From: Cyclobacteriaceae bacterium
GTDB taxonomy: Bacteria; Bacteroidota; Bacteroidia; Cytophagales; Cyclobacteriaceae
Assembly: GCA_003565295.1 (NCBI GenBank)
Contig: PXCO01000152.1
Span: 1-60,222 of the forward strand
Direction of reading: 5' to 3'
Length of the DNA stretch: 60,222 nt
Part shown: positions 26,152-35,281 of the stretch, piece by piece
Layout: every line of letters starts with the position of its first letter
How positions within the stretch are numbered: the stretch's first letter is position 1
Translations under genes and position numbers: made by a program
Notes under the pieces: model-generated
Told to the model about the DNA's origin: nothing
The model's database searches: none
The model's input: only the letters and a program-made list of their open reading frames with translations

Positions 26152-26865
26152 CTATACTTCTGAGATATTATTAATAATATATACCCTTGTGCCATTGCTG
26201 TTTTTAGCTTTATAAGGAATGCCTTTCTTTTTAAGTATTTTGTCAATATTTCGGTAATCAAAACCAAAGTGTGTACCCCAAGACCGCTTTTCTTTACGCA
26301 TATCCCTATATTGCCCCATATTATTCCCCTTAATGAGGGAAGAAAAATATTGAGAGGTGGAAACCCCTTTTAATTCCTTCAGTGTATAGCCATATACAAA
26401 ACGTTTAAGAATAAATTTACCTATTCCCCAAAAACCTATTTCTATGGGAACGGTAATGACTACAGTGCCTTTAGGTGTACTCATGCTCAATATATTGCTG
26501 ACAGCTGTTTTAAGGTTTCCCACGTGCTCAAGTGTTTCAAAACAAGTTACCAGATCATATTTTGCTATTAAACTTTCGGAAATCGGTTCATTCAGGTCAA
26601 TGGGTTCAAAAACTATTTCTGGATATTTAATTTTGGCCTTTTCAAGGTTTTCCTCGGAATAATCCACACCGGTTACGGTTTCAAATTCAAACTTGGAGCG
26701 GATAATATTCGTTATGTACCCATTACTACATCCTACATCGATAAAATTTTTAAAAGAAGTATTTAGGGAGGTTAATACCCGAATAATTTTTCTCAGCCGT
26801 AATTTGTGGGGAATGTTTTTTAGTTTATTTTCTTTGTAGGTCAAAGAATGGTCATGTGCTGCCAT
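26152..26865 (-). CDS. Class I SAM-dependent methyltransferase
   Basis: A 237-residue protein with a Rossmann-like methyltransferase core. Motif I is FIDVGCSNGYIT (41-52), the acidic loop TGVDYSEENLEKAK follows, and motif IV is DLVTCFETLEHV. Such UbiG/Methyltransf_11-like enzymes are common in polysaccharide and lipid modification. The C-terminal part is basic (KEKRSWGTHFGFDYRN). Substrate unknown. It has its own promoter and lies between the redox module and the Wzi-like gene, all on the minus strand. Confidence 0.8.
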   Translation of the reverse strand: MAAHDHSLTYKENKLKNIPHKLRLRKIIRVLTSLNTSFKNFIDVGCSNGYITNIIRSKFEFETVTGVDYSEENLEKAKIKYPEIVFEPIDLNEPISESLIAKYDLVTCFETLEHVGNLKTAVSNILSMSTPKGTVVITVPIEIGFWGIGKFILKRFVYGYTLKELKGVSTSQYFSSLIKGNNMGQYRDMRKEKRSWGTHFGFDYRNIDKILKKKGIPYKAKNSNGTRVYIINNISEV

Positions 26866-27072
26866 ATTTAAAAATCTTTATGTCAATAGGAAGGGACTTA
26901 TCTATTGCTGATAGAATTCTTTAAGTACAAAACTTTAGACTTAAAGCTTCAAAGTTAAGCGATTTAAAAAATTATCCCAAAATATCACAACCAATATTTT
27001 GGTTTTTCATATTTTCAAAAGAAACCTGCTTCCATGTTTAGCCTAGTGAATTAAGGATATTTTCTAAATTTT
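26866..27072. other. AT-rich intergenic region
   Basis: Together with the terminator at 27073-27107 this makes a gap of over 300 bases. Apart from the methyltransferase promoter and the terminator I see no gene or repeat. Confidence 0.5.
26950..26981 (-). promoter_or_regulatory. Candidate promoter for the methyltransferase gene
   Basis: On the minus strand TTTG (26981-26978) is followed after 20 nt by TAACTTTG (26957-26950), an exact match to the Bacteroidota consensus. The leader to the ATG at 26865 would be about 80 bases. Confidence 0.55.
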
Positions 27073-27107
27073 AATAAAATAGAAGGGTGTAGCCTCCACC
27101 ACACCCT
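27073..27107 (-). terminator. Terminator after the NHL-propeller gene
   Basis: On the minus strand AGGGTGT and ACACCCT form a 7-bp stem around a 10-base loop, followed by TCTATTTTATT. It lies about 80 bases past the propeller stop and should end the cytochrome/DUF1501/NHL operon. Confidence 0.65.
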
Positions 27108-27189
27108 ATCTTTACAGTAAACTTGAACTTTTTAATTAATACTCTGTATAAGAATCAGGACCAATTTTTTTTATGCTCCTTCGCATTTA

Positions 27190-28251
27190 TCAAACCCGTT
27201 CAAGTTTCACAGGATAGGTTTTTTTAGAAGCCCATTGTGGGACATAAAGGTTCTCGTCACCATCTACACATACATCATGAGGGTGCATGAAACCCATGAA
27301 GGACCGATCTTTTCGCTGCTCCTGAAGCTTTCCTCCCTTATACTCAGGTGCCGTGCCTCCAGGGGTGCTGATGACCTTATCGTCTTTGTCCAAGATGGTT
27401 ATATATCCAGAGTTTGGATATTCTTGTGTGGTACTCCTGTAGACTGCGGCATAGATATTTTCACCCTTGTTTACTGGCCTGCACACAAAAGAACCGGGCA
27501 TGGGAATGGTCTTAAGGTGAGTACCATCAAGGGTAAAACGTTTGTACTGCATATGTCCCCTATCCGTAATCATAAGGGTGGGATTGTCCTTGACCCTAGT
27601 ATCTACCAATATTCCATGGCAGCAATTGAAAGTATCGGCGGTATCTCCTGCTCCACCGAAGTGGCGAATGAGCTCACCCTTGGCATTATATTGCATCACG
27701 AAATTTTTGCCGTAGCCATCTACCACATATATGTCTCCATTGGCAGGGTTAATGGCTGTTTCTGTGGGTATAAACTGGTTGGGGAAGTCATACTTTCCGG
27801 TTTCTCTGGGATAGTCCAGCTTCATTACCTCCTTCCCTTTTAGATCGGTTTTGATTACCTGGTTACGGTTGGTGTCCGTGATATACAAAAACTGTTCACC
27901 TCCCTCATCGGAAATGGTTAGGCCATGTGCCCCAGGATAAGTGGTGCCCCAGGATTCTAGTAACTTTCCTGATTTATCATAGATGAGTATGTTATTTTTC
28001 GTTTCATTGGTGAGCATGATCAGCCGTCCCTTGGCATCTTCCACCATTTCATGACAATCGTTCACGGGGTTTTTACCAGCATCCAGTACGCCCCACCCTT
28101 CAATTACCCGATACTTGTACGATCCATGCCCTAGTACCGTTTCCTTTTTGCCGGCATATGATTTTTTGACCCATAAGGTAGGTCCCGCTGCACCCAACAG
28201 GGTGGCCATTCCTGCCTTTTTTATGAAATTTCTTCTTTCTTTTTGTTCCAT
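27190..28251 (-). CDS. Tat-exported NHL-repeat six-bladed beta-propeller protein
   Basis: A 353-residue protein. The start at 28251 is chosen because it gives a twin-arginine signal (MEQKERRNFIKKAG followed by MATLLGAAG); longer forms run into the DUF1501 gene. The rest is a six-bladed NHL propeller. Similar positions at each blade start carry His67 (CHEM), His109 (AHGL), Glu164 (TET), His212 (CCHG), Cys257-Arg258 and His323/His325 (HPHD). In NHL-fold peptidyl-amidating lyase, histidines at such positions bind zinc, so a central metal site is possible. It is the last gene of a three-gene exported module. Substrate unknown. Confidence 0.82.
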   Translation of the reverse strand: MEQKERRNFIKKAGMATLLGAAGPTLWVKKSYAGKKETVLGHGSYKYRVIEGWGVLDAGKNPVNDCHEMVEDAKGRLIMLTNETKNNILIYDKSGKLLESWGTTYPGAHGLTISDEGGEQFLYITDTNRNQVIKTDLKGKEVMKLDYPRETGKYDFPNQFIPTETAINPANGDIYVVDGYGKNFVMQYNAKGELIRHFGGAGDTADTFNCCHGILVDTRVKDNPTLMITDRGHMQYKRFTLDGTHLKTIPMPGSFVCRPVNKGENIYAAVYRSTTQEYPNSGYITILDKDDKVISTPGGTAPEYKGGKLQEQRKDRSFMGFMHPHDVCVDGDENLYVPQWASKKTYPVKLERV

Positions 28252-28270
28252 TGTTCTGATTGGTGTTGGG

Positions 28271-29698
28271 TTATGTAAATAGTTCCATTTCAGCCACTCC
28301 ATGACCATCCGGGGTGGTGTAGAAGGGCCTTTTTTCAATTTCGTAGTTTGTCTCCGGGTCAATTCCCAGGGCATGGTAGATCGTCTGGTGGATACTGTCG
28401 ATCTTAATAGGCTTCTCAATGCTCTTACAGGGTCTTTCATCTGCCGTTTTACCGTATACATGCCCTCTCTTGATCCCACCTCCAAACATGAGGATAGAAC
28501 ATCCATCGGTAAAATGCCTGTGCATGCCGTAGTTTTTCATGTCCTCAATGATATCGGGCACCTCCACCTGGTCTTTTACCTTAGCTTCCGGCCTTCCCTC
28601 TGTCAGCATGTCTCTGCTGAATTCACTGGCCACAATGATCATGGTTCTGTCCAGTCTCCCGCTCTCATCCAGGTCTTTGATCAATTGTGCGATGGGATTG
28701 TCGATCATCTTTTTCATATCCACCAATCGGGTATGCCCGTTCTCATGGGTGTCCCACCCCACAAAGGGCTCGTACTCGGTGGTAACACTGATGAACCTTG
28801 CCCCCTGATCCACCAAACGCCTGGCCATCAGGCAGCCAAGTCCAAACCTGCCGGTATTGTAAATATCGTATTTTTCTTTTGGTTCCTGACTAAAATCAAA
28901 AGCTTTTGCCTCAGGACTGTTCAATAATGCGTAGGCCTGTTCCATGGACCGCTTTAGGGATTCTTTTTGGTAGTCCCCTCCGAATTCCCCCATGGGGCTT
29001 TCCTGTACCAGTTTTTCGTAAAGTTGGTTTCTGGCTTCAAAGCGACTAGATGACATCCCCACCGGTGGTCTTACGCTATCTAACCCGGCAGTGGGATCGG
29101 GGATGAGAAAGGGGCCGTGTTCACTTCCCAAAAAACCGGCACTATGAAAGGCTTTAAGCTCTTCTCCCTCACCTACGGTAAAGCGCTGGTTAATATTGAT
29201 AAAAGGCGGGATGACAGGGTTTAATGGCCCCAGTTCTTTGGCAATCCATGATCCTATGTGAGGGACCAGCACCGATTGGGGAGGTTCGTAACAGGTATGC
29301 CAATGGTACTGGTGCCGGGTATGCAGGATATGGCCCAGATCCGCTGCCACGTAGGAGCGGATCAGTGTCCCCCTGTCCATTACCTGTCCTATATTCTCCA
29401 GACCTTCGGAAAATGAAATACCGTCAAGGGCCGTGGGAACGGATGGGAAGGTGCTCAACACTTCCTTTGACTCCATCCCTTTCCTGAATGGGGTGTATTT
29501 TTTTGGATCGAAAGTCTCTGTATGAGCCATGCCCCCTGCCATGTAGAGCAGGATGACACTGTCGGCTGTTGAGTCCATTTTGCTTCCACCATTGCAAGAG
29601 GTCAGCAAACCTCCCATTGGTGCACCCAAGCCCATGGTGGCGATGGCCGCAGCGCTGGTTTTTTTGAGAAAATCTCTTCTTTTCCAATCCGTTCTCAT
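28271..29698 (-). CDS. DUF1501 family protein (sulfatase/alkaline-phosphatase-like fold), Tat-exported
   Basis: A 475-residue protein. The start at 29698 gives the twin-arginine signal MRTDWKRRDFLKKTSAAAIA; a possible lipobox-like LLTSC follows. DUF1501 proteins resemble the alkaline phosphatase/sulfatase superfamily. Visible pieces are LLYMAGGMAHTETFDPK, a His-rich segment GHILHTRHQYHWHTC, WDTHENGH and IIVASEFSRD. It lies 19 bases before the propeller gene and 17 bases after the cytochrome gene, and pairs with DUF1549/DUF1553 proteins as in Planctomycetes and Bacteroidota. The reaction has not, to my knowledge, been established. Confidence 0.85.
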   Translation of the reverse strand: MRTDWKRRDFLKKTSAAAIATMGLGAPMGGLLTSCNGGSKMDSTADSVILLYMAGGMAHTETFDPKKYTPFRKGMESKEVLSTFPSVPTALDGISFSEGLENIGQVMDRGTLIRSYVAADLGHILHTRHQYHWHTCYEPPQSVLVPHIGSWIAKELGPLNPVIPPFININQRFTVGEGEELKAFHSAGFLGSEHGPFLIPDPTAGLDSVRPPVGMSSSRFEARNQLYEKLVQESPMGEFGGDYQKESLKRSMEQAYALLNSPEAKAFDFSQEPKEKYDIYNTGRFGLGCLMARRLVDQGARFISVTTEYEPFVGWDTHENGHTRLVDMKKMIDNPIAQLIKDLDESGRLDRTMIIVASEFSRDMLTEGRPEAKVKDQVEVPDIIEDMKNYGMHRHFTDGCSILMFGGGIKRGHVYGKTADERPCKSIEKPIKIDSIHQTIYHALGIDPETNYEIEKRPFYTTPDGHGVAEMELFT

Positions 29699-29715
29699 AG
29701 CATCAATGTTTTCTT

Positions 29716-32211
29716 TCAATAAATAAGTTGAAATTCGGGAGTGAGAATGAGCGCCCAAAATAAATCCTGGACCTCTTCCGCTTGGGGTTGGTTGCTAAGA
29801 GCCTCAGTGGCCACTAGGTATTCCTGCTGACGGGGATCCCTGCCAAATAAGTGCCTGTAGGCCTCATGGACAAGGACATCTTTGTCATCATGTGCGCTTA
29901 TCCATTTCTCAGCACCTTCTTTGAGCGCAGTATTAAGTCTCACCCCGTTAGTGAGTTCAAGGGCCTGTAAAAGACTTGCCTGGGAATCACGAGTGGTGGA
30001 AACCACTTCCCTGGTTGGGCGTCCAAGTGCTTTTAAAAAATCATTGTTGGCAACGAGTGAAGCTCTGACAAACTCCATCCCCCCTGACTCCATGGGACTT
30101 AGCTCAAAGGGGTTAAACTTAATGGACTCCTCATCAAATACAGGTTGAATGACCTGGCTTACGGCATCTGAAAATTGCTCGGCAGTAAGTCTTCTCCTGA
30201 TCACCCCTTCAAATTGATAATCTTCATCCACCAGGTACAATGGATCCTCATAGCTCACCGAGGGGAGTTGATATACCTTGGAGGTGGCGATCTTATATAT
30301 TAGGTCCTTTATATCGTAACCGTTTTCTACAAAGTCGTAGGCCATCCAGTCGAGCAGGTCCTGACTCCATGGTTCATTGTCCATCTCGTCCACAGGTTCC
30401 ACCATCCCCCTTCCCATGAGCTGTTTCCAAACCCGGTTCACCAAGGTGCGGTACATGCGTCCATTGGCAGGTTGCACCAGATTTTCAGCGAGTTGCCGGA
30501 GTTTCTCGGTCCTGTTAGCGGCACTGTCTATTTCTCCAAGTTCTTCCCAAAGGATTTTTGTTTTGGCTTTTTTCCCAATGGGTTTGTCACACCTACTGAC
30601 CTCCAGGGTCGTGTCCGCAAAGATGTTGGCAAAGGCATAAGCCTCCTCCAGCTTCCAGTCACTGATGAAGCTGTCATGGCAGGACGCACATTTGAGGTTC
30701 AGGCCTAGTATGACCTGCCCCACGTTCTGGGCAGCCTGCATCTCTGTGACCTGGCTGGCGTTCACATCGCCCCTCCACCGTATACCTTCGATAAAGCCCT
30801 TGGAGGTTTCATCAGGATCAAGCAGTTGTTTTACAAACTGGTCGTAGGGTTTGTTGTCCCTTATCGAGGCATACAGCCAATCGGTAATGGCAAAGCGGCC
30901 TTTGGTGATGTACCCGGTACCGGTGTAGTCGTTTCTCAGTGCGTCGTTCCAGAAGGTCAGCCAATGCATGGCGTAGTCGTCATTCCTGTCCAGCAGTTTT
31001 TTCACCCATCCTGCCCGCTTGTTAGGGGATGAATCCTCCCGGAAACTGGCATAGTCACTGGGGGAGGGTAAAAGCCCAATGATGTCCAGGTATATTCTTC
31101 GCAGGTAGGTGTGGTCGTCCACCGGGTCTGCCCAGGAAAGTCCATTCTCGTTAAAGTAGTTGTCCACCCAAAGGTCTACCGGGTTGTCTAGCCCTGGTTT
31201 TGCCTCTGGAAGGGAAGGGTTCCGGGGGGCAAGTTCCGCCACCCTGAATACGGATTGCTGTTCGGCTGCATCGGGCCAGGGGGCACCTTTTTCTATCCAA
31301 AAGCCAATCAGTGCTTTTTCTTCCGGGCTCAGGGTCTTTCCCTTAGAAGGCATGGCATCTTTGTGGCCGCTCGGAAGGTTGATCCTTCTCACCAGATCAC
31401 TGTTTTTGGGATCTCCAGGGACGATCACCTTACCGGATTCCCCCCCCTTGAAGACATGCTCTTTGCCATCTAGCCTTAGGTCACCCTTGATCTTTGCCGC
31501 ACTATGGCAATTGTAACAATTATGTGCGAAAACAGCCCTTACCTGTCCTACCAGTTTGACCTCCTGTTCCTCACTTATTGTACCTGCAGAGGTCTGAAAA
31601 ACTTCCATGTCGATCTCTGGCTTAGGTGCTTGTTCGTTCCAGGGGAGCACACTGCTGAGGTATTCTTCGCCGTGAGTAAGGGAGGCTCCAAAGTGGCCGG
31701 CTACACTTACACCTAAGGCGCAAGTAAATAAGGCGGTCCTGAAAATCTTGATATTGGTCTTTGTCAAGTTGTGAGACAATTTCCAAAGGCTGCCGAGCAG
31801 GAAAATACCCATTAGGGCGGTGAAGACACCCGTCCATTGGTGAATATTGAGCACATTGCCCCCATAATTTTCGGCATTGGCCAGGACCAGTCCTAGTACG
31901 GCGGCAACTATCGCCGAAAGGCTTCCAGCTAAAACCAGCAAATTGATGCTGGTCCTCAATTTGGAATGATAGCCCGAAAATGTGAAAATTTCCAACAGGG
32001 CGGCAAAAACCAACAGGCTAACTGGAAAATGTACCGCCAATGGATGAAGCCTGCCCAAAAATTTCCAAAGCCAGAAGATCTCCTGAGATTCATTGGATTG
32101 AGCCATTAACCCTATGGGTAGGAACAGGCATACCGAGGACAATAATATAAAACGGATTAAACTAAGGGTTTGGGATCCCCTCATGAATACAATTGGGTTT
32201 TTAGCTAACAT
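29716..32211 (-). CDS. Planctomycete-type cytochrome c protein with DUF1549 and DUF1553 domains
   Basis: An 831-residue protein. A signal or anchor near residues 15-37 is followed by about four membrane helices (40-170) resembling a DUF2231-type module. A PSCyt1 haem-c motif NCYNCHS lies near residue 230, with GDLRLDGKEHVFKGG and MPSKGKTLSPEE around it. The DUF1549 region (about 340-540) contains a second haem motif KCASCHD near residue 510. A DUF1553 region follows (NRVWKQLMGRGMVEP, then RRLTAEQFSDAVSQV). It should be membrane-bound with its haems in the periplasm. A shorter start at Met10 is possible. First gene of the operon; role in electron transfer inferred. Confidence 0.85.
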   Translation of the reverse strand: MLAKNPIVFMRGSQTLSLIRFILLSSVCLFLPIGLMAQSNESQEIFWLWKFLGRLHPLAVHFPVSLLVFAALLEIFTFSGYHSKLRTSINLLVLAGSLSAIVAAVLGLVLANAENYGGNVLNIHQWTGVFTALMGIFLLGSLWKLSHNLTKTNIKIFRTALFTCALGVSVAGHFGASLTHGEEYLSSVLPWNEQAPKPEIDMEVFQTSAGTISEEQEVKLVGQVRAVFAHNCYNCHSAAKIKGDLRLDGKEHVFKGGESGKVIVPGDPKNSDLVRRINLPSGHKDAMPSKGKTLSPEEKALIGFWIEKGAPWPDAAEQQSVFRVAELAPRNPSLPEAKPGLDNPVDLWVDNYFNENGLSWADPVDDHTYLRRIYLDIIGLLPSPSDYASFREDSSPNKRAGWVKKLLDRNDDYAMHWLTFWNDALRNDYTGTGYITKGRFAITDWLYASIRDNKPYDQFVKQLLDPDETSKGFIEGIRWRGDVNASQVTEMQAAQNVGQVILGLNLKCASCHDSFISDWKLEEAYAFANIFADTTLEVSRCDKPIGKKAKTKILWEELGEIDSAANRTEKLRQLAENLVQPANGRMYRTLVNRVWKQLMGRGMVEPVDEMDNEPWSQDLLDWMAYDFVENGYDIKDLIYKIATSKVYQLPSVSYEDPLYLVDEDYQFEGVIRRRLTAEQFSDAVSQVIQPVFDEESIKFNPFELSPMESGGMEFVRASLVANNDFLKALGRPTREVVSTTRDSQASLLQALELTNGVRLNTALKEGAEKWISAHDDKDVLVHEAYRHLFGRDPRQQEYLVATEALSNQPQAEEVQDLFWALILTPEFQLIY

Positions 32212-32341
32212 GTGAGCATTTCTTTGACAGCAACCAATTAAACTTTGCCTGCCATTAAGAACAAAAGCATGGCAAGAATCGTTTCTTGGGCTTTTTCAGT
32301 TATTTCACCAAATACAATAATATTTAATTTTTATTTATCAT

Positions 32342-32422
32342 CCTAGTGTAACGTTAACCAAACTATGGACAAACATCTCCCGCAGATTTCGCAGAGAATC
32401 TCTGCAATACACAAGTTACTCT
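32342..32422 (+). repeat. Repeat family B, copy 2
   Basis: An 81-bp copy of the sequence at 7735-7825, sharing TAACCAAACTATGGACAAA-type blocks and TACACAAGTTACTCT but missing about 10 central bases. A possible degenerate start of another copy (TTCCTAGCGTAACAC) follows at about 32446. The rest of the 32212-32628 gap shows no gene; it contains the start regions of the cytochrome operon (left) and the VWA/MoxR genes (right). Confidence 0.75.
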
Positions 32423-32628
32423 TCCGGGATCCGGATTTCTAATTATTCCTAGCGTAACACTATTTTGTATTGGAGCAAGCTGTGGATGTTGTGAGGGCTG
32501 GGGGATATTATGTTAGCCGGCCAATTGATGCCGGGTACAAAATAATGGTTGCTTGAGGTTTTCCATTAATTGTCCAGTAATTTGCACAAATAATAAACCT
32601 GAAAAGCATTGGGCTTGTTATAAGAGTT

Positions 32629-33729
32629 ATGAAAGGATTTAGATTCACCCAGTTTGTCCCTTCCAAAGACCCTGACAAAAACACTTTTGATCAACTTTTG
32701 GACATATTCCTGCAGTTGGTAAACATGACAGGGGGAGATGCGGCAGAGGCACTTAGCTGGCTTACCAACTTGGACAAGCGGTATAACCTCACCAGACCCG
32801 GATACGGTATCGGAGACTTTATTGATGACCTAAAGTCAAAGGGATATCTCGAGGAGAAAAACCAAAAAGGAGAAATAAAGATTACCGGTAAATCCGAACA
32901 AGCGATTAGAAAAAATGCATTAGAGGAGATATTCGGTAAATTGAAAAAAGGAAATAGGGGTCAACATAAGACTACCCATACCGGTACTGGAGAAGAAAAA
33001 GGAACGGATAGAAGGCCTTTTCAATTTGGAGATAACCTGGATCAAATTGCTTTGACCGACTCACTGCGTAATGCACAGGTCAATCATGGGTTTTCGGGCG
33101 ATTTTCTGCTCACAGAAGATGACCTGGAAGTAGTGGAAAACGAAGTGCGTACCCAGACCTCCACCGTACTGATGATAGACATTTCACACTCCATGATCCT
33201 GTATGGGGAAGACCGGATTACCCCGGCCAAAAAGGTGGCCATGGCCTTGGCGGAACTAATAAAAACCAGGTATCCCAAGGATACGTTGGATGTTATCGTT
33301 TTCGGAAACGACGCCTGGCAAATTGAAATCAAGGATTTGCCCTATTTACAAGTAGGCCCCTACCACACCAATACCGTAGCAGGATTGCAGTTGGCCATGG
33401 ATTTGCTCAGGAGAAGGAAAAACCCCAATAAGCAAATTTTTATGATTACTGATGGAAAGCCCACTTGCCTTAAGGTAGGCATCAAATATTATAAAAATAG
33501 TTTTGGGATTGACAGCAAGATATTGAAGGAAACCTTGAAATTGGCAGCGCAATGTAGAAGGCTGAAGATCCCAGTCACCACCTTTATGATTGCTTCAGAC
33601 CCATATTTAAAAGAATTTGTGAAGGAGTTTACTACAGTAAATAATGGAAACGCCTATTACAGCAGCCTAAAAGGTTTAGGCCATCTCATTTTCGAGGATT
33701 ACAGGAGAAACCGCACCAAACGCTTTTAA
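32629..33729 (+). CDS. VWA-domain protein partnered with MoxR-type ATPase
   Basis: A 366-residue cytoplasmic protein. The N-terminal half is helical and charged. A von Willebrand A domain spans about 178-350 with the metal-ion site DISHS (184-188), later Thr in [10 protein letters not shown], and MITDGKP. MoxR ATPase/VWA pairs act together in remodelling or metal insertion into client proteins; the client here is unknown. Five bases separate it from the ATPase gene. Confidence 0.85.
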   Translation: MKGFRFTQFVPSKDPDKNTFDQLLDIFLQLVNMTGGDAAEALSWLTNLDKRYNLTRPGYGIGDFIDDLKSKGYLEEKNQKGEIKITGKSEQAIRKNALEEIFGKLKKGNRGQHKTTHTGTGEEKGTDRRPFQFGDNLDQIALTDSLRNAQVNHGFSGDFLLTEDDLEVVENEVRTQTSTVLMIDISHSMILYGEDRITPAKKVAMALAELIKTRYPKDTLDVIVFGNDAWQIEIKDLPYLQVGPYHTNTVAGLQLAMDLLRRRKNPNKQIFMITDGKPTCLKVGIKYYKNSFGIDSKILKETLKLAAQCRRLKIPVTTFMIASDPYLKEFVKEFTTVNNGNAYYSSLKGLGHLIFEDYRRNRTKRF

Positions 33730-33733
33730 ACAT

Positions 33734-35263
33734 ATGACTTACGAACAGCTTGGCAGTGAGAAATTACTGCAAATTAAATCCCTGGGCCAATTAAAGGAAT
33801 CAGGGTACCAACCTAAAAGCATCAAAGAAGAACTTAGGAAAAATTTAATCCAAAATATTAAAGCAAAACAAAAAGTATTTGAGGGAATATGGGGGTATGA
33901 GGATACTGTTATACCAGATATAGAGCGGGCTATTCTTTCTAAGCATAATATCAATCTGCTGGGCTTACGGGGGCAAGCCAAAACGAGAATTGCGAGGATG
34001 ATGACACGGTTACTTGACGAATACGTGCCCGTGGTCCAGGGTGCTGAACTCAACGATGACCCTCTTAACCCCCTTTCCATGCAGGCAATAAAGATGATTG
34101 AAGAAAAGGGAGATGATACCCCGGTGGGCTGGTGGCATAGGGACGACAGGTATACGGAAAAACTAGCTACTCCGGATGTATCTGTGGCAGACCTCATCGG
34201 GGATGTGGATCCTATTAAGGCAGCGACATTAAAGCTTTCCTATAATGACGAGCGTGTCATTCATTTTGGGCTTGTACCCAGGTCGCACCGATCGATTTTT
34301 GTGATCAATGAATTACCAGACCTTCAGGCCCGTATCCAGGTTGCCCTTTTTAATATTCTTCAGGAAGGGGACATACAGATTCGCGGCTTTAAACTGAGAC
34401 TTCCTTTGGACATCCAATTTGTGTTCACTGCTAATCCGGAGGATTATACCAACCGTGGGAGCATAGTGACTCCTTTGAAGGACAGGATTGAAAGTCAGAT
34501 CATCACCCATTACCCCAAGACCATAGAAATCGGCAGAAAAATCACCCATCAGGAAGCCAAAGTTCAAGACAGGCCACTTGAGAAGATCCACGTACCGGAT
34601 TTGATGAAGGACCTGATCGAACAGATAGCGGTGGAGGCAAGAAACAGTGAGTATGTGGACGAAAAAAGTGGAGTCTCGGCAAGGCTAACCATATCTGCCT
34701 ATGAAAACTTAATCAGTACCGCGGAGCGAAGACTTTACTTGAATGATGAAAATGAGACAGTGATACGAATTGTGGACCTTATCGGGGTGATTCCTGCCAT
34801 TACCGGGAAAGTGGAACTAGTATATGAGGGGGAACAGGAAGGTGCAGGCTTGGTGGCATATAACCTGATAGGTAAAGCCATCAGAAGCATGTTTATTCAG
34901 TTTTTCCCATCTCCCGAACAAAAGAAAAAGGAAAAGGAAGGGAACCCTTACGTGCTTCCACTGTCATGGTTTGGGGAGGGGAATACACTTGATTTGATGA
35001 CCAATCAGACGGACAAAGAATACAAGGTTTTGCTTCATTCCGTGCCTGGATTGGAGAAAATCACCAAGGAACATGTAGAGTCCCTGCCTGAAAGGGAGCT
35101 TGAGTTTTTTATGGAATTTGCCCTTCATGGATTGGCCGAATATAGCCAGTTGAGCAAAAAGCTCATCGATACCGGTATGCAGTTCAAAGACCTCTTTAGC
35201 AGCATGTTTGACCTTGGTGCGGGAGGTGCTTTGGATGACGAGGATGATGAAGATTTTAATTAA
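33734..35263 (+). CDS. AAA+ ATPase, MoxR/Mg-chelatase-like
   Basis: A 509-residue AAA+ protein. Walker A is GLRGQAKT (77-84), with Ala in place of the last Gly. The Walker B equivalent is SIFVINELPDL, with Asn where Asp is usual. QARIQVALFNILQEGDIQIRG and VFTANPEDYTNRGSIVTPLKDRI (sensor and arginine-finger area) follow. These variants recall a ChlI-like subgroup, so they are probably not inactivating. The C-terminus is very acidic (DDEDDEDF). It should work with the VWA protein encoded directly upstream. Confidence 0.87.
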   Translation: MTYEQLGSEKLLQIKSLGQLKESGYQPKSIKEELRKNLIQNIKAKQKVFEGIWGYEDTVIPDIERAILSKHNINLLGLRGQAKTRIARMMTRLLDEYVPVVQGAELNDDPLNPLSMQAIKMIEEKGDDTPVGWWHRDDRYTEKLATPDVSVADLIGDVDPIKAATLKLSYNDERVIHFGLVPRSHRSIFVINELPDLQARIQVALFNILQEGDIQIRGFKLRLPLDIQFVFTANPEDYTNRGSIVTPLKDRIESQIITHYPKTIEIGRKITHQEAKVQDRPLEKIHVPDLMKDLIEQIAVEARNSEYVDEKSGVSARLTISAYENLISTAERRLYLNDENETVIRIVDLIGVIPAITGKVELVYEGEQEGAGLVAYNLIGKAIRSMFIQFFPSPEQKKKEKEGNPYVLPLSWFGEGNTLDLMTNQTDKEYKVLLHSVPGLEKITKEHVESLPERELEFFMEFALHGLAEYSQLSKKLIDTGMQFKDLFSSMFDLGAGGALDDEDDEDFN

Positions 35264-35281
35264 GTTAGGGTTCACCGCTTT

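Noticed and set aside
27235-27843. Long frame opposite the NHL propeller gene
   Set aside because: A shadow frame; the propeller frame has repeat and signal evidence.
28252-28506. Longer N-terminus for the NHL propeller protein
   Set aside because: It overlaps the DUF1501 gene and hides the twin-arginine signal that starts at 28251.
28301-28927. Long antisense frame inside the DUF1501 gene
   Set aside because: A shadow of the strongly supported DUF1501 frame; no family features of its own.
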